Shown here in pieces: positions 6,775 through 17,326 of a stretch of DNA of 64,000 bases. This DNA comes from Castellaniella defragrans. GTDB taxonomy: Bacteria; Pseudomonadota; Gammaproteobacteria; Burkholderiales; Burkholderiaceae_B. Below the pieces are notes generated by a model. That model did no database searches. It was not told where the DNA came from and worked only from the letters and a program-made list of their open reading frames with translations. Made by a program: the position numbers and the translations under genes. How positions within the stretch are numbered: position 1 is the first letter of the stretch; each line of letters opens with the position of its first letter. The stretch is from assembly GCF_014203015.1 (NCBI RefSeq), contig NZ_JACHIB010000005.1, positions 124,001 through 188,000 on the forward strand, given 5' to 3'.

Positions 6775-9360
6775 TCAGGCCTCGACCGTGCTGGCCACCG
6801 CCGTGAAGTCCTCGATCTGGTCGAAGTTCATGTAGCGGTAGATGGTTTCGCTGTCCTTGGCCAGCAGACCCATGGCCTCGAGGTATTCCTCGCGGGTGGG
6901 GATGCGGCCCAGGCCGGAGCAGATCGCCGCCATTTCGGCCGAGCCCAGGAACACGTTGGAGTTCTTGCCCAGGCGGTTGGGGAAGTTGCGCGTGCTGGTG
7001 GAGAACACCGTGGCGCCTTCGCGCACCTGGGCCTGGTTGCCCATGCACAGCGAGCAGCCCGGCATTTCCATGCGCGCGCCGGCCGTGCCGAAGGTGCCGT
7101 AGTGGCCTTCCTTGGTCAGCTCGCCGGCGTCCATCTTGGTGGGCGGGGCGACCCAGAGCTTGGAGGGCAGGTCGCGCTTGCCCTTGAGCAGCGTGGCGGC
7201 GGCGCGGAAATGGCCGATGTTGGTCATGCAGCTGCCGATGAAGACCTCGTCGATGGCCGTGCCGGCCACGTCGGACAGCGTCTTGACGTCGTCCGGGTCG
7301 TTCGGGCAGGCCACGATGGGTTCCTTGATGTCGGCCAGGTCGATGTCGATCACCGCCGCGTATTCGGCGTCGGCGTCGGGCTCGACCAGCTGCGGGTTGG
7401 CCAGCCAGGCTTCCATGTTCTTGATGCGGCGCGCCAGCGTGCGGGCGTCCTGGTAGCCGTTGGCGATCATCCACTTGAGCAGCGTGATGTTGCTGTTCAG
7501 GTATTCGATGATCGGCTCCTTGTTCAGGCGCACGGTGCAGGCGGCGGCGGAGCGCTCGGCCGAGGCGTCGGACAGCTCGAAGGCCTGTTCGATCTTCAGG
7601 TCGGGCAGCCCTTCGATTTCGAGGATGCGGCCGGAGAAGATGTTCTTCTTGCCCTTCTTTTCGACCGTCAGCAGGCCCTGCTTGATCGCGTACAGCGGGA
7701 TCGCGTTGACCAGGTCGCGCAGCGTGACGCCGGGCTGCATTTCGCCCTTGAAGCGCACCAGCACGGATTCGGGCATGTCCAGCGGCATCACGCCGGTGGC
7801 CGCGGCGAAGGCGACCAGGCCGGAGCCGGCCGGGAAGCTGATGCCGATGGGGAAGCGGGTGTGCGAGTCGCCGCCGGTGCCGACCGTGTCGGGCAGCAGC
7901 ATGCGGTTCAGCCAGGAGTGGATGATGCCGTCGCCCGGGCGCAGCGCCACGCCGCCGCGCGTGCTGATGAAGGCGGGCAGTTCGTGGTGGGTCTTGACGT
8001 CCACGGGCTTGGGATAGGCGGCGGTGTGGCAGAAGGACTGCATCACCAGGTCGGCCGAGAAGCCCACGCAGGCGAGATCCTTCAGTTCGTCGCGGGTCAT
8101 GGGGCCGGTGGTGTCCTGGCTGCCGACCGAGGTCATGCGCGGCTCGCAGTAGGTGCCGGGGCGCACGCCCTGGCCTTCGGGCAGGCCGCAGGCGCGGCCG
8201 ACCAGCTTCTGCGCCAGGGAATAGCCCTTGCCGCTGTCGGCCGGGGCCTCGGGCAGGCGGAACAGGGTCGTGGGCGGCAGGCCCAGCGCGGCGCGGGCCT
8301 TGGCCGTCAGGCCGCGGCCGATGATCAGCGGAATGCGGCCGCCGGCGCGCACTTCGTCCAGCAGCACGTCGGACTTCAACTGGAATTCGGAGATCACCTG
8401 GCCGTTCTTCAGGGCCTTGCCTTCGTAGGGGCGCAGTTCGATGACGTCGCCCATGTTCATGGCGGACACGTCCAGCTCGATGGGCAGCGCGCCGGAGTCT
8501 TCCATGGTGTTGTAGAAGATCGGGGCGATCTTGCCCCCCAGACAGACGCCGCCGAAGCGCTTGTTGGGCACGAAGGGGATGTCCTCGCCGGTATGCCAGA
8601 TGACGGAGTTGGTGGCCGACTTGCGCGAGGAGCCGGTGCCGACCACATCGCCGACGTAGGCGACCAGGTGGCCCTTGGCCTTGAGCTCGTTCAGCAGCTT
8701 GATCGGGCCGACCTGGCCGGGGGCGTCGGGCACGATGCCGTCGCGCGGGTTCTTCAGCATGGCCAGCGCGTGCAGCGGGATGTCGGGGCGGCTCCAGGCG
8801 TCGGGGGCGGGCGACAGGTCGTCGGTGTTGGTCTCGCCGGTGACCTTGAACACGGTCAGGGTCATGCTCTGCGGGACTTCGGGACGGCTGGTGAACCATT
8901 CGGCGTCGGCCCAGCTCTGCAGCACGGCCTGGGCGTGGACGTTGCCGGCCTTGGCCTTTTCCTCGATGTCGTGGAAGGCGTCGAAGACCAGCAGGGTCTT
9001 CTTCAGGCCCTCGGCGGCGACCGGCGCCAGGTCGGCGTGGTCCAGCAGCTCGATCAGGGCGCTGATGTTGAAGCCGCCCAGCATGGTGCCCAGCAGCTCG
9101 GTGGCGCGGCGGGCGTCGATCAGGGGGCAGGACTCCTTGCCCAGCGCGACGGCGGCCAGGTAGGACGCCTTGACCTGGGCGGCATCGTCCACACCGGCGG
9201 GGACGCGGTGCGTGAACAGGTCCAGCAGGAATTCGGCTTCGCCGGCGGGCGGGTTTTTCAGCAGTTCGATCAGGTCGGCCGTCTGCTTGGCCGTCAGGGG
9301 AAGCGGCGGGATGCCGATCGCCTCGCGGGCGGCGGCTTCGGTGCGGTAGGAGTCCAGCAT
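6775..9360 (-). CDS. acnB: Aconitate hydratase B / 2-methylisocitrate dehydratase
   Basis: An 861-residue protein, the usual AcnB length. It interconverts citrate and isocitrate in the TCA cycle and also hydrates 2-methylaconitate in the methylcitrate cycle, so it serves the prp genes nearby. The N-terminal HEAT-like domain (about 1-160) opens with [22 protein letters not shown]. The [4Fe-4S] cysteines are visible in [14 protein letters not shown] and [14 protein letters not shown] near the C-terminus. The 5' region has a 21-bp palindrome (9432-9452), identical to the one upstream of mdh, suggesting control by the GntR protein at 15695. A terminator follows. Confidence 0.97.
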   Translation of the reverse strand: MLDSYRTEAAAREAIGIPPLPLTAKQTADLIELLKNPPAGEAEFLLDLFTHRVPAGVDDAAQVKASYLAAVALGKESCPLIDARRATELLGTMLGGFNISALIELLDHADLAPVAAEGLKKTLLVFDAFHDIEEKAKAGNVHAQAVLQSWADAEWFTSRPEVPQSMTLTVFKVTGETNTDDLSPAPDAWSRPDIPLHALAMLKNPRDGIVPDAPGQVGPIKLLNELKAKGHLVAYVGDVVGTGSSRKSATNSVIWHTGEDIPFVPNKRFGGVCLGGKIAPIFYNTMEDSGALPIELDVSAMNMGDVIELRPYEGKALKNGQVISEFQLKSDVLLDEVRAGGRIPLIIGRGLTAKARAALGLPPTTLFRLPEAPADSGKGYSLAQKLVGRACGLPEGQGVRPGTYCEPRMTSVGSQDTTGPMTRDELKDLACVGFSADLVMQSFCHTAAYPKPVDVKTHHELPAFISTRGGVALRPGDGIIHSWLNRMLLPDTVGTGGDSHTRFPIGISFPAGSGLVAFAAATGVMPLDMPESVLVRFKGEMQPGVTLRDLVNAIPLYAIKQGLLTVEKKGKKNIFSGRILEIEGLPDLKIEQAFELSDASAERSAAACTVRLNKEPIIEYLNSNITLLKWMIANGYQDARTLARRIKNMEAWLANPQLVEPDADAEYAAVIDIDLADIKEPIVACPNDPDDVKTLSDVAGTAIDEVFIGSCMTNIGHFRAAATLLKGKRDLPSKLWVAPPTKMDAGELTKEGHYGTFGTAGARMEMPGCSLCMGNQAQVREGATVFSTSTRNFPNRLGKNSNVFLGSAEMAAICSGLGRIPTREEYLEAMGLLAKDSETIYRYMNFDQIEDFTAVASTVEA

Positions 9361-9431
9361 GGAGTGATGCCCCAGGAGAGAGGGTTGGAGAACGGCGCTA
9401 TTTTACCGGCAAGCCCGGCCATCAGGCAATA

Positions 9432-9452
9432 GTCTTATATAAGATATAAGAC
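9432..9452. promoter_or_regulatory. GntR-type operator upstream of acnB
   Basis: A perfect 9+3+9 palindrome whose arms read GTCTTATAT and ATATAAGAC, with central CTT on the minus strand. It lies 72 bases upstream of the acnB start and is identical over all 21 bases to the site at 15586-15606. The GT..TA..TA..AC layout is typical of HutC-subfamily GntR operators. Confidence 0.75.
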
Positions 9453-9537
9453 CAAAGACCCGAGCGTCCGTTCTCCGTGTCTCCGGATTCCATGCGGGCC
9501 GGGCGGCGCCCGGCCCCGGGGAGCGTCGGCAGGTCGC

Positions 9538-10170
9538 TCAGAAGCGGTAGCCGACCCCGATGGTGGCGACCCAGGGATTGATCTTGGTCTTGCCGATGTC
9601 CGCGCCGTTCAGGTGGACGGTGGAGCGGATGTCGATGTAGCGCAGGTCGGCGTTCAGGAACCAGCGGTCGTTGAGCTTGTAGTCCACGCCGACCTGGGCG
9701 GCGACGCCCCAGGAATCGTCCAGGCTGAGGTCGTTGCCGGACAGCGCGCCGCTGGTCTTGGTGTCGAAGAAGGTCGTGTAGTTCAGGCCCACGCCCACGT
9801 AGGGCTGGAAGGTGGCGTCCGGCAGGAAGTGCCATTGCAGGCTGAGGGTGGGCGGCAGGTGCTGGGTCGAGCCGATCTTGCCCATGCCGTCGGCGTTGAT
9901 GGTGTGCTTGAAGGGGTAGGCGCCCAGCAGTTCGATGCCGATGTTGCGCGTGGCCATGTAGGTCAGGCTGAAGCTGGGACGGGTGCTGCCGTCGATGTCC
10001 AGATTGACGGTGCCGCCGGCGACGGTGCCGTTGTCGGACTTGGGCTCGACGTGCGTGACGCCGACCTTCAGCAGGATGTCGCCCGCTTCGTGGGCCAGAA
10101 CGGGGCCGGCGGCGATCGAGCCGGCTGCCAGTGCGCAGGCGAGGGCGGTGTGGCGAAGGCGGAATGCCAT
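9538..10170 (-). CDS. ompW: OmpW family outer membrane protein
   Basis: A 210-residue outer membrane beta-barrel. Residues 1-26 form a signal peptide ending VLAHEA, and the mature part starts AGDILLKVGVTHVEPKSDNG, the OmpW opening. Later blocks GIELLGAYPFKHTI, PTLSLQWHF and YVGVGLNYTTFF are family-typical, and the last residue is phenylalanine in VGYRF, as needed for barrel insertion. OmpW forms an eight-stranded barrel with a hydrophobic channel. It has its own upstream AT-rich region (10171-10260), and a strong GC hairpin (9496-9516) follows its stop without a clear T-run. Confidence 0.92.
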   Translation of the reverse strand: MAFRLRHTALACALAAGSIAAGPVLAHEAGDILLKVGVTHVEPKSDNGTVAGGTVNLDIDGSTRPSFSLTYMATRNIGIELLGAYPFKHTINADGMGKIGSTQHLPPTLSLQWHFLPDATFQPYVGVGLNYTTFFDTKTSGALSGNDLSLDDSWGVAAQVGVDYKLNDRWFLNADLRYIDIRSTVHLNGADIGKTKINPWVATIGVGYRF

Positions 10171-10360
10171 GAGGGATCTCCCTAGGTATGGTGTGGTTAT
10201 GGGAGATCGTATTGTGTCGAAAGGCGGATTCCGGAGACTTAATCAGAATCAAGGAAACCGCATTTCTCACTGCTTTATTAGCGTTTCCGCCGTCCGCCCG
10301 CTTCCGCGCGGGCGGGCCGGCCCCGCACGCCGCGGCGCGCGGGGCCGACGCCCGGGCCGC

Positions 10361-10660
10361 TCAGGCGGCGAGATCCTGGTATTCCGGATGCCGCCGCATG
10401 TACGCCGCCACGTAGGAGCACAGCGGGCGCACCTTCCAGCCGCGCGCGCGGGCGGTCTCCAGCCCGCAGCGCACCAGGTCGGCGGCGATGCCGCGCCCGC
10501 CCACGGCGGCCGGCACCCCCGTGTGCGTGAACGACGCGACCGCGCCGTCGAGCGTGTAGTCCAGCACGCAGGCGTGGCCTTCCTCCGTCCATTCAAAACG
10601 GCGGGCGGCCTCGTCGTGGCGGATGGCCCGGGCAGGGCCGGGATGGGCGTCAGATGACAT
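10361..10660 (-). CDS. GNAT-like N-acetyltransferase (NATD1/YjdJ type)
   Basis: A 99-residue minimal acetyltransferase. The signature is [47 protein letters not shown], here quoted in parts: GGRGIA is the acetyl-CoA loop, and [14 protein letters not shown] is the C-terminal signature of the YjdJ/NATD1 group. These small proteins have no established substrate. The start overlaps the end of prpD by 11 bases, so it is translationally linked to the methylcitrate operon as its last gene. Confidence 0.82.
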   Translation of the reverse strand: MSSDAHPGPARAIRHDEAARRFEWTEEGHACVLDYTLDGAVASFTHTGVPAAVGGRGIAADLVRCGLETARARGWKVRPLCSYVAAYMRRHPEYQDLAA

Positions 10661-12101
10661 ACAGATCCACGTATTCGTGCACCGGCATGGCTTCCAGCGT
10701 CGCCTGGTCCAGCGAGGCGTCCAGGATGCGCTGCTGCTGGCGGGCCGGGAACTGGCGCGCCAGGTTCCTGCGGAACTTGGCTTCCAGCAGCGGGATGCCG
10801 TCCTTGCGGCGGCGCTTGTGGCCGATCGGGTATTCGCAGACGATCTCGTCGAGCTTGGTGCCGTCGGTGAATTCGACCGTCAGCGCGTTGGCGATGGAGC
10901 GCTTGTCCGGGTCGTGGTAGTCGGCGGTGAAGGCCGGGTCTTCCACGCAGACCATCTTGTCGCGCAGCGCGTCGATGCGCGGGTCGGCGGCCACGCCGTC
11001 CTCGTAGTCGGCGGCGGTCAGGCGGCCGAACAGGATGGGCACGGCCACCATGTACTGGATGCAATGGTCGCGGTCGGCGGGGTTGTTCAGCGGACCCTTT
11101 TTGTCGATGATGCGGATGCAGGCCTCGTGCGTGCGGATCGTGATCTTCCTGATGTCGGCGTCGGTCTTGCCCAGGGACTTGAGCTTGTCGTGGATCTGCA
11201 TGGCGCATTCCACCGCGGTCTGCGAGTGGAATTCGGCCGGGAAGGAGATCTTGAACAGCACGTTCTCCATCACGTAGCTGCCGTAGGGGCGCTGGAACTT
11301 GAAGGGCTGGCCCTTGAACAGCACGTCGTAGAAGCCCCACACCGGCGCGGTCAGCACCGAGGGATAGCCCATTTCGCCGGTGCGGGCCATCAGGGCCAGG
11401 CGCACGGCGCGGCTGGTGGCGTCGCCCGCCGCCCAGGACTTGCGGCTGCCGGTGTTGGGCGCGTGGCGGTAGGTGCGCAGGCTCTGGCCGTCCACCCAGG
11501 CCAGCGACACGGCGTTGATGGTTTCCTCGCGCGACAGGCCGAGCATCTGCGAGACCACGGCGGTGGAGGCGACCTTCACCAGCACCACGTGGTCCAGGCC
11601 GACCTTGTTGAAGGAGTTCTCCAGCGCGATGCAACCCTGGATCTCGTGCGCCTTGATCATGCCTTCGAGCACCGTGCGCATGGTCAGCGGCTGCTTGCCG
11701 GCGGCCACGGCGTTGCGCGACAGCCAGTCGGCCACGGCCAGGATGCCGCCGAGGTTGTCGGACGGGTGGCCCCATTCGGCGGCCAGCCAGGTGTCGTTGA
11801 AGTCCAGCCAGCGGATCATGCAGCCGATGTTGAAGGCGGCCTGGACCGGGTCCAGCTGGAACTGCGTGCCGGGGACCTTGGCGCCGTGGGGCACGATGGT
11901 GCCCGGCACGATCGGGCCCATGAGCTTGCGGCAGGCCGGGTATTCCAGGGCCTCGAGGCCGCAGCCCAGGGTGTCGATCAGGCAGTTGCGGGCGGTCTCC
12001 AGCGCCAGTGCGCTGTCGATCTTGTAGTCGAGGACGTAGTCGACGATGTCCACCAGCACCTGGTCGGGCTGGGGACGGACGTTGGAAATGGGAGCGGACA
12101 T
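10650..12101 (-). CDS. prpD: 2-methylcitrate dehydratase
   Basis: A 483-residue MmgE/PrpD family protein, matching PrpD of E. coli in length. It dehydrates 2-methylcitrate to 2-methyl-cis-aconitate in propionate catabolism. Characteristic stretches include [37 protein letters not shown] with the active-site Asp/His region, and [14 protein letters not shown]. It is third in the order prpB, prpC, prpD on the minus strand, with 25 bases to prpC upstream. The downstream AcnB can hydrate its product. Confidence 0.96.
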   Translation of the reverse strand: MSAPISNVRPQPDQVLVDIVDYVLDYKIDSALALETARNCLIDTLGCGLEALEYPACRKLMGPIVPGTIVPHGAKVPGTQFQLDPVQAAFNIGCMIRWLDFNDTWLAAEWGHPSDNLGGILAVADWLSRNAVAAGKQPLTMRTVLEGMIKAHEIQGCIALENSFNKVGLDHVVLVKVASTAVVSQMLGLSREETINAVSLAWVDGQSLRTYRHAPNTGSRKSWAAGDATSRAVRLALMARTGEMGYPSVLTAPVWGFYDVLFKGQPFKFQRPYGSYVMENVLFKISFPAEFHSQTAVECAMQIHDKLKSLGKTDADIRKITIRTHEACIRIIDKKGPLNNPADRDHCIQYMVAVPILFGRLTAADYEDGVAADPRIDALRDKMVCVEDPAFTADYHDPDKRSIANALTVEFTDGTKLDEIVCEYPIGHKRRRKDGIPLLEAKFRRNLARQFPARQQQRILDASLDQATLEAMPVHEYVDLYVI

Positions 12102-12126
12102 GGATGTTCCTGAAGAGAAGTGCGGT

Positions 12127-13365
12127 TTACTTGCGCTTGGCCAGGGGGACGAACTTGCGGTCTTCCGGGCCGACGTAGTTGGCCGTCGGGCGGATGATCT
12201 TGTTGTCGATGCGCTGCTCGATGATGTGCGCCGACCAGCCGGCCGTGCGGGCGATCACGAACAGGGGGGTGAACATGGCGGTGGGTACGCCCATCATGTG
12301 GTAGGACACGGCCGAGAACCAGTCCAGGTTGGGGAACATCTTCTTGGCGTCCCACATCACGGATTCCAGGCGCTCGGCGATGTCGAACATCTTCGTCGAG
12401 CCGGCGGACTTGGACAGGCGCTTGGCGACGGCCTTGATGACCTGGTTGCGCGGGTCGGACACGGTGTAGACCGGGTGGCCGAAGCCGATCACGACTTCCT
12501 TGGCCTCGACGCGGCGGCGGATGTCGGCCTCGGCCTCGTCGGGGGTGTCGTAGCGTTTCTGGATCTCGAAGGCGACCTCGTTGGCGCCGCCGTGCTTGGG
12601 GCCGCGCAGCGCGCCGATGGCGCCGGTGATGGCCGAGTACATGTCCGAGCCCGTGCCGGCGATCACGCGGCCGGTGAAGGTGGAGGCGTTGAATTCGTGT
12701 TCCGCATACAGGATCAGCGAGGTGTGCATCGCGCGGACCCATTCGTCGGACGGCGTCTCGCCGTGCAGCAGGTGCAGGAAATGGCCGCCGATGCTGTCGT
12801 CGTCGGTCTCGACGTCGATCTGCCGGCCGTTGTGGCTGTAGTGGTACCAGTAGAGCAGCGCCGAGCCCAGGCTGGCCATCAGGCGGTCGGCGATGTCGCG
12901 CGCGTCGGGCAGGTTGTGGTCGTCCTTTTCGGGCAGCACGCAGCCCAGCACCGAGGCGGCCGTGCGCATGACGTCCATGGGGTGGCTCGCGGCGGGCAGG
13001 GCCTCCAGGGCGATCTGCACCTGCACCGGCAGGCCGCGCAGGCGGCGCAGCTTTTCCTTGTAGGCCTTGAGCTCGGCCGGGGTCGGCAGCTTGCCGTGGA
13101 TCAGCAGGTGGGCGACTTCCTCGAATTCGCAGGTGTCGGCGATGTCCAGGATGTCGTAGCCGCGGTAGTGCAGGTCGTTGCCGCTGCGGCCCACCGTGCA
13201 CAGCGCGGTGTTGCCGGCGACGATGCCCGACAGGGCCACGGATTTCTTGGGCTTGGGGCCGGCGGGCGCGGCGGCGGGCGCGTCCGCCTGGACGGCGGGC
13301 ACCTGGGGCGCGGCGGCCTTGCGGGCGGGGGTTTTCCGGGCTGCGGGGGTGTTCTTGGTCGCCAT
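12127..13365 (-). CDS. prpC: 2-methylcitrate synthase with lysine/alanine-rich N-terminal extension
   Basis: A 412-residue citrate-synthase-fold enzyme that condenses propionyl-CoA with oxaloacetate. The catalytic core is visible: histidines in EHEFNAST and [13 protein letters not shown], and the Asp/Arg region towards the end. Its place between prpB and prpD makes PrpC rather than a second GltA. The first 40 residues are an Ala/Pro/Lys-rich tail ([15 protein letters not shown]) not needed for the fold; the conserved core begins around [16 protein letters not shown]. The ATG at 13365 has a GGAGACTC site upstream, so the extension is probably translated. A downstream in-frame start cannot be excluded, but no good site is seen. 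Confidence 0.93.
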   Translation of the reverse strand: MATKNTPAARKTPARKAAAPQVPAVQADAPAAAPAGPKPKKSVALSGIVAGNTALCTVGRSGNDLHYRGYDILDIADTCEFEEVAHLLIHGKLPTPAELKAYKEKLRRLRGLPVQVQIALEALPAASHPMDVMRTAASVLGCVLPEKDDHNLPDARDIADRLMASLGSALLYWYHYSHNGRQIDVETDDDSIGGHFLHLLHGETPSDEWVRAMHTSLILYAEHEFNASTFTGRVIAGTGSDMYSAITGAIGALRGPKHGGANEVAFEIQKRYDTPDEAEADIRRRVEAKEVVIGFGHPVYTVSDPRNQVIKAVAKRLSKSAGSTKMFDIAERLESVMWDAKKMFPNLDWFSAVSYHMMGVPTAMFTPLFVIARTAGWSAHIIEQRIDNKIIRPTANYVGPEDRKFVPLAKRK

Positions 13366-13418
13366 CGGGAGTCTCCTTGAGCGGGTGTGACGAAATTCGG
13401 TTCGGGGTCGGGTCCGGG

Positions 13419-14318
13419 TCAGGACGCCTTGTTCTTGCCCTGCTGGAACAGGGCGTCGAGCTGCTCTTCGTAGCGGTGGTAGCCGATCCGGTCGTAGAGC
13501 TCCTCGCGCGTCTGCATCAGGTCGAGCACCTGGTGCTGGTGGCCGTCGCGGCGGATGGCCTGGTAGACGGCCTCGGCGGCCTTGTTCATGGCGCGGAAGG
13601 CCGACAGGGGGTAGAGCACGATGCCCACGCCCGCGCTCCTGAGCTCGTCGACCGTGAACAGCGGCGTCTTGCCGAATTCGGTGATGTTGGCCAGCAGGGG
13701 GACGCCCAGGCTGTCGGAGAACCTGCGGTAGGTGTCCAGGTCGTAGGACGCCTCCGCGAAGATCGCGTCGGCGCCGGCCTCGACGCAGGCGTGCGCGCGC
13801 TCCAGGGCCGCGTCCACGCCGCTGACGGCGATCGCGTCGGTGCGCGCGATGACGTAGAAATCGGTGTCGGTGCGGGCATCGACGGCGGCCTTGACGCGGT
13901 CGGCCATTTCCTCGGTGCTGACGATTTCCTTGCCGGGCCGGTGGCCGCAGCGCTTGGCGCCGACCTGGTCCTCGATGTGGCAGCCGGCGGCGCCGGACTT
14001 GATCAGGGACTTGACGGTGCGGGCGATGTTGAAGGCCGAGGGCCCGAAGCCGGTGTCGATGTCCACCAGCAGCGGCAGGTCGCAGACGTCGGTGATGCGG
14101 CGCACGTCGGTCAGGACGTCGTCGAGCGTGTTGATGCCGAGGTCGGGCAGGCCGAGCGAGCCGGCGGCCACGCCGCCGCCCGACACGTAGATGGCGCGGT
14201 AGCCGGCGCGCTGGGCCAGCAGGGCGTGATTGGCGTTGATGGTCCCCACGATCTGCAGGGGGGATTCTTCGGTCAGCGCCTGGCGCAGCAGGGCGCCGGG
14301 GGAGGCGGGACGGGTCAT
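13419..14318 (-). CDS. prpB: 2-methylisocitrate lyase
   Basis: A 299-residue PEP mutase/isocitrate lyase superfamily enzyme that splits methylisocitrate into pyruvate and succinate. The Mg-binding and catalytic marks are present: DIDTGFG, and the loop [13 protein letters not shown] containing the KRCGH active-site cysteine. Length matches PrpB. The start at 14318 gives the usual N-terminus [20 protein letters not shown] and has a GGAGCG site. First gene of the prpBCD set; no PrpR activator lies next to it. Confidence 0.96.
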   Translation of the reverse strand: MTRPASPGALLRQALTEESPLQIVGTINANHALLAQRAGYRAIYVSGGGVAAGSLGLPDLGINTLDDVLTDVRRITDVCDLPLLVDIDTGFGPSAFNIARTVKSLIKSGAAGCHIEDQVGAKRCGHRPGKEIVSTEEMADRVKAAVDARTDTDFYVIARTDAIAVSGVDAALERAHACVEAGADAIFAEASYDLDTYRRFSDSLGVPLLANITEFGKTPLFTVDELRSAGVGIVLYPLSAFRAMNKAAEAVYQAIRRDGHQHQVLDLMQTREELYDRIGYHRYEEQLDALFQQGKNKAS

Positions 14319-14509
14319 GATGGACGCTCCGGTGGGCCGCCGGCGCCCGGCGTGCCCGGATTCGCGGCAGCATGCGCCCCGGACGCGGGGCGCGGTACCA
14401 GTCGATGGCAGGGGCATTCTGGCCACGGCGGGCCGGGCTGTCTGTCATCGGCCGGACATTCGGCGGCGGGCGCGGCGGCCTCGCGGCCGCGTACCCGCCG
14501 CCGGGGGGC

Positions 14510-15499
14510 TTACTTCAGCAGTTCGGCGATGCCGTCGCGCTCTTCGAGCAGTTCGTTCAGGGTGAAGTCCATGCGCTCGCGCGAGAAGGCGTCGATCTCC
14601 AGGCCGGCGACGCGGGTGTATTCGCCATTGGCCGTGGTGACCGGCACGCCGTAGATGATGCCTTCGGGGATGCCGTAGGAGCCGTCGGAGGGCACGCCCA
14701 TGGTGACCCACTTGCCGTTGGAGCCCAGCACCCAGTCGCGGATGTGGTCGATGGCGGCGTTGGCGGCCGAGGCGGCCGAGGACAGGCCGCGCGCGGCGAT
14801 GATGGCCGCGCCGCGCTTGCCCACGGTGGGGATGAAGGTGTCGCGGATCCAGGCGTCGTCGTTGACCAGGGCCTGGACGGACTGGCCGCCGATGGTGGCG
14901 AAGCGCGTGTCCGGGTACATGGTGGGCGAGTGGTTGCCCCACACGATGAGCTTCTCGATGTCGGCCACGGCCTTGCCGGTCTTCGTGGCGATCTGCGACA
15001 GCGCGCGGTTGTGGTCCAGGCGCAGCATGGCGGTGAAGTTCCTGGCCGGCAGGTCCGGGGCGGACTTCATGGCGATGTAGGCATTGGTGTTGGCCGGGTT
15101 GCCGACCACCAGCACCTTGACGTCGCGGCTGGCGACTTCGTTCAGGGCCTTGCCCTGGGCGGTGAAGATCTGCGCGTTGACGTGCAGCAGGTCCTTGCGC
15201 TCCATGCCGGGGCCGCGCGGACGGGCGCCGACCAGCAGGGCGACGTCCGCGTCCTTGAAGGCGGTGCGCGGGTCGCTGTGGGCGCTCATGCCGGCCAGCA
15301 GGGGGAAGGCGCAGTCTTCCAGCTCCATCATCACGCCCTGCAGGGCCTTCTGGGCCTTTTCGTCGGGGATCTCGAGCAGCTGCAGGATGACGGGCTGGTC
15401 CTTGCCGAGCATTTCGCCCGAGGCGATGCGGAACAGCAGGGCATAGCCGATCTGGCCGGCGGCGCCGGTGACCGCGACGCGCATGGCGGGTTTGGACAT
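14510..15499 (-). CDS. mdh: Malate dehydrogenase
   Basis: A 329-residue NAD-dependent malate dehydrogenase of the cytosolic type found in betaproteobacteria. TGAAGQIGY (11-19) is the dinucleotide loop; the substrate-binding [14 protein letters not shown] loop and the catalytic histidine in [12 protein letters not shown] are visible. The start at 15499 gives [15 protein letters not shown] and follows a GGAGAATC site. Upstream, a 21-bp palindrome (15586-15606) lies between it and the divergent gntR gene. It is upstream of prpB on the same strand with a 191-base gap that contains no recognised gene. Confidence 0.97.
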   Translation of the reverse strand: MSKPAMRVAVTGAAGQIGYALLFRIASGEMLGKDQPVILQLLEIPDEKAQKALQGVMMELEDCAFPLLAGMSAHSDPRTAFKDADVALLVGARPRGPGMERKDLLHVNAQIFTAQGKALNEVASRDVKVLVVGNPANTNAYIAMKSAPDLPARNFTAMLRLDHNRALSQIATKTGKAVADIEKLIVWGNHSPTMYPDTRFATIGGQSVQALVNDDAWIRDTFIPTVGKRGAAIIAARGLSSAASAANAAIDHIRDWVLGSNGKWVTMGVPSDGSYGIPEGIIYGVPVTTANGEYTRVAGLEIDAFSRERMDFTLNELLEERDGIAELLK

Positions 15500-15585
15500 G
15501 GTGATTCTCCGATAGGGTGAGAGGATATCCGGTGGTATGCGAAATCGCCGAAAAGAGTAGTGTATTTCATCGGCCAGCGTCAAGG

Positions 15586-15606
15586 GTCTTATATCTTATA
15601 TAAGAC
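15586..15606. promoter_or_regulatory. GntR-type operator between mdh and gntR
   Basis: A perfect palindrome with arms GTCTTATAT and ATATAAGAC around CTT, identical to the acnB site at 9432-9452. It is 87 bases upstream of mdh and 89 bases upstream of gntR, in an AT-rich island, so it could control both directions. Binding by the adjacent GntR protein is inferred from position and operator type. Confidence 0.78.
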
Positions 15607-15694
15607 AGAAGAGTATTAGACATCCGGCCCCGGAAGTGCGAAAATGCGTTGTTTCATCCCGTAGCACGGCCGCCCCGCAGCACCCCTGACCGAC

Positions 15695-16465
15695 ATGTCC
15701 GATTCCCCCCCGATCGATCGCCCGCAGACGCCGAGCCGCGCGCCCCACAGCGCCGCGTTCAGTCCTCTGTACCAGCAGATCAAGGGTCTGATCCTGCAGG
15801 GCCTGGACCGGGGCGAATGGAAGCCGGGCGAATCCATCCCCAGCGAACTCGAACTGGCGGCCCGCTTCCAGGTCAGCCAGGGCACCGTGCGCAAGGCCAT
15901 CGACGAACTGGCCGCCGAAAACCTGCTCATCCGCCGCCAGGGCAAGGGCACCTTCGTGGCCACGCACAACGAGGCCAAGGTGCGCTACCGCTTTCTGCGC
16001 CTGGCGCCCGACGACGGCCGCACCGGCGTGTCCAGCAGCCAGATCCTCGACTGCCGCCGCGCCAAGGCCTCGGCCGAGATCGCCGCCGCCCTGGACCTAC
16101 GCGCCGGCGACGCGGTCGTGAACATGCGCCGCGTGCTGTCCTTCGACGACGTGCCCACCATCCTCGACGACATCTGGCTGCCGGGCAGCATCTTCAAGGG
16201 CCTGACCCTGGAATCGCTGCTGCGCTACCGCGGCCCCGTGTACGCCCTGTTTGAAACGGAATTCGGCGTCAGCATGGTGCGCGCCGAGGAAAAGCTCCGC
16301 GCCGTGGCCGCGACCGACGTCCAGGCCGAACTGCTGCGGATCCCGCCCGGCAGCCCGCTGCTGCAGGTTGAGCGCATCGCCTACACCTACGGCGACCGCC
16401 CCATGGAATTGCGCCGCGGCCATTACGTCACGGAGCGGTACCATTACCGGAACAGTTTGAATTGA
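15695..16465 (+). CDS. GntR family regulator with UTRA effector domain
   Basis: A 256-residue HutC-subfamily regulator. The winged helix-turn-helix covers about residues 24-88 (PLYQQIKGLILQGLDRGEWKPG, then FQVSQGTVRKAIDELAAENLL and RRQGKGTFV). The UTRA ligand-binding domain covers about 105-250. It is divergent from mdh and lies 66 bases upstream of sdhC in the same direction. The identical palindromes at acnB and at mdh/gntR make it the best candidate for a local TCA-cycle regulator. The ligand is unknown; a TCA or methylcitrate intermediate is a reasonable guess. Confidence 0.9.
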   Translation: MSDSPPIDRPQTPSRAPHSAAFSPLYQQIKGLILQGLDRGEWKPGESIPSELELAARFQVSQGTVRKAIDELAAENLLIRRQGKGTFVATHNEAKVRYRFLRLAPDDGRTGVSSSQILDCRRAKASAEIAAALDLRAGDAVVNMRRVLSFDDVPTILDDIWLPGSIFKGLTLESLLRYRGPVYALFETEFGVSMVRAEEKLRAVAATDVQAELLRIPPGSPLLQVERIAYTYGDRPMELRRGHYVTERYHYRNSLN

Positions 16466-16531
16466 CCCGCGGATCGGCGAAAATGCCGGTTGAGTCCAGA
16501 ATTCCTTCCATTTTCCAACTACGAGGCCATC

Positions 16532-16945
16532 ATGTCTGAATCAGCCACAAAGCCGCGCCCGCAGTTCCGTAACCTGGGGTTGACCGACCTCATGAGTTAC
16601 CGGCTGCCCCCGGCTGCCAAAGCGTCCATCATGCACCGGATCAGCGGCGCGCTGCTGTTCCTGGCGCTGCCGCTGGTGATCGTGCCGCTGTTCGCGCAAA
16701 GCGTGCAGTCGCCCGAGACCTTCGCCGCCATGAAGGAATGGGTGGCGAGCCCGGCCTGTAAGATCGTGCTGCTGGTGCTGATGTGGGGCTACTTCCACCA
16801 TTTCTGCGCCGGGATCCGCTACCTGACGCTGGACCTGCACGTCGGCAATGCGCGCGAGCCCTCGCAGCGCTCCGGCGCCCTGGTGATCGGCGTGGCCCTG
16901 GCCCTGACCGTGATCTTCGGTCTGAAACTCTTTGGAGCATGGTAA
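16532..16945 (+). CDS. sdhC: Succinate dehydrogenase cytochrome b556 subunit
   Basis: A 137-residue membrane anchor with three transmembrane helices. SIMHRISGALLFLALPLVI carries the conserved HRxSG signature (quinone site), and YFHHFCAGIRYLTLD carries the haem-ligand histidine. The ATG at 16532 was chosen over one 42 bases upstream because it gives the normal short cytoplasmic N-terminus. The stop overlaps the sdhD start (TAATG), showing translational coupling. Confidence 0.94.
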   Translation: MSESATKPRPQFRNLGLTDLMSYRLPPAAKASIMHRISGALLFLALPLVIVPLFAQSVQSPETFAAMKEWVASPACKIVLLVLMWGYFHHFCAGIRYLTLDLHVGNAREPSQRSGALVIGVALALTVIFGLKLFGAW

Positions 16946-17325
16946 TGGCTCAAGAACGCATCGGTCGCAAGCGCCTGGTCGTGGGCGCGCACTATGGCAC
17001 GCGCGATTTCATCGTCCAGCGCGCCACCGCCGTCATCATGGCGGTCTACACCCTGGTCCTGGTCCTGTACGCCGTCCTGGTCCCCAGCCTGGATTTCGAG
17101 TCCTGGCGCGCCTTCTTCGCCTTCACCGTCGGCACGCTGCCGGTCGGGCAGCTGCTCGCCACGCTGGCCTTCCTGTCGCTCGCCTGGCACGCCTGGGTCG
17201 GCGTGCGCGACATCTGGATGGATTACGCCCATTCCGACGGCCTGCGCCTGTTTCTGCAGGTCCTGACCATCCTCTGGCTGGTGGCCGCGGTGGTCTTCTT
17301 CGGTCAAATTCTCTGGAGTCTATAA
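16945..17325 (+). CDS. sdhD: Succinate dehydrogenase hydrophobic membrane anchor subunit
   Basis: A 126-residue three-helix membrane subunit that binds haem b and ubiquinone with SdhC. RDFIVQRATAVIMAVYTLVL and LAWHAWVGVRDIWMDY are the family blocks; the WHAWVG histidine is the second haem ligand and the DY pair is near the quinone site. The ATG at 16945 overlaps the sdhC stop by one base; an alternative ATG six bases upstream would add two residues. One base separates its stop from sdhA. Confidence 0.94.
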   Translation: MAQERIGRKRLVVGAHYGTRDFIVQRATAVIMAVYTLVLVLYAVLVPSLDFESWRAFFAFTVGTLPVGQLLATLAFLSLAWHAWVGVRDIWMDYAHSDGLRLFLQVLTILWLVAAVVFFGQILWSL

Positions 17326-17326
17326 C

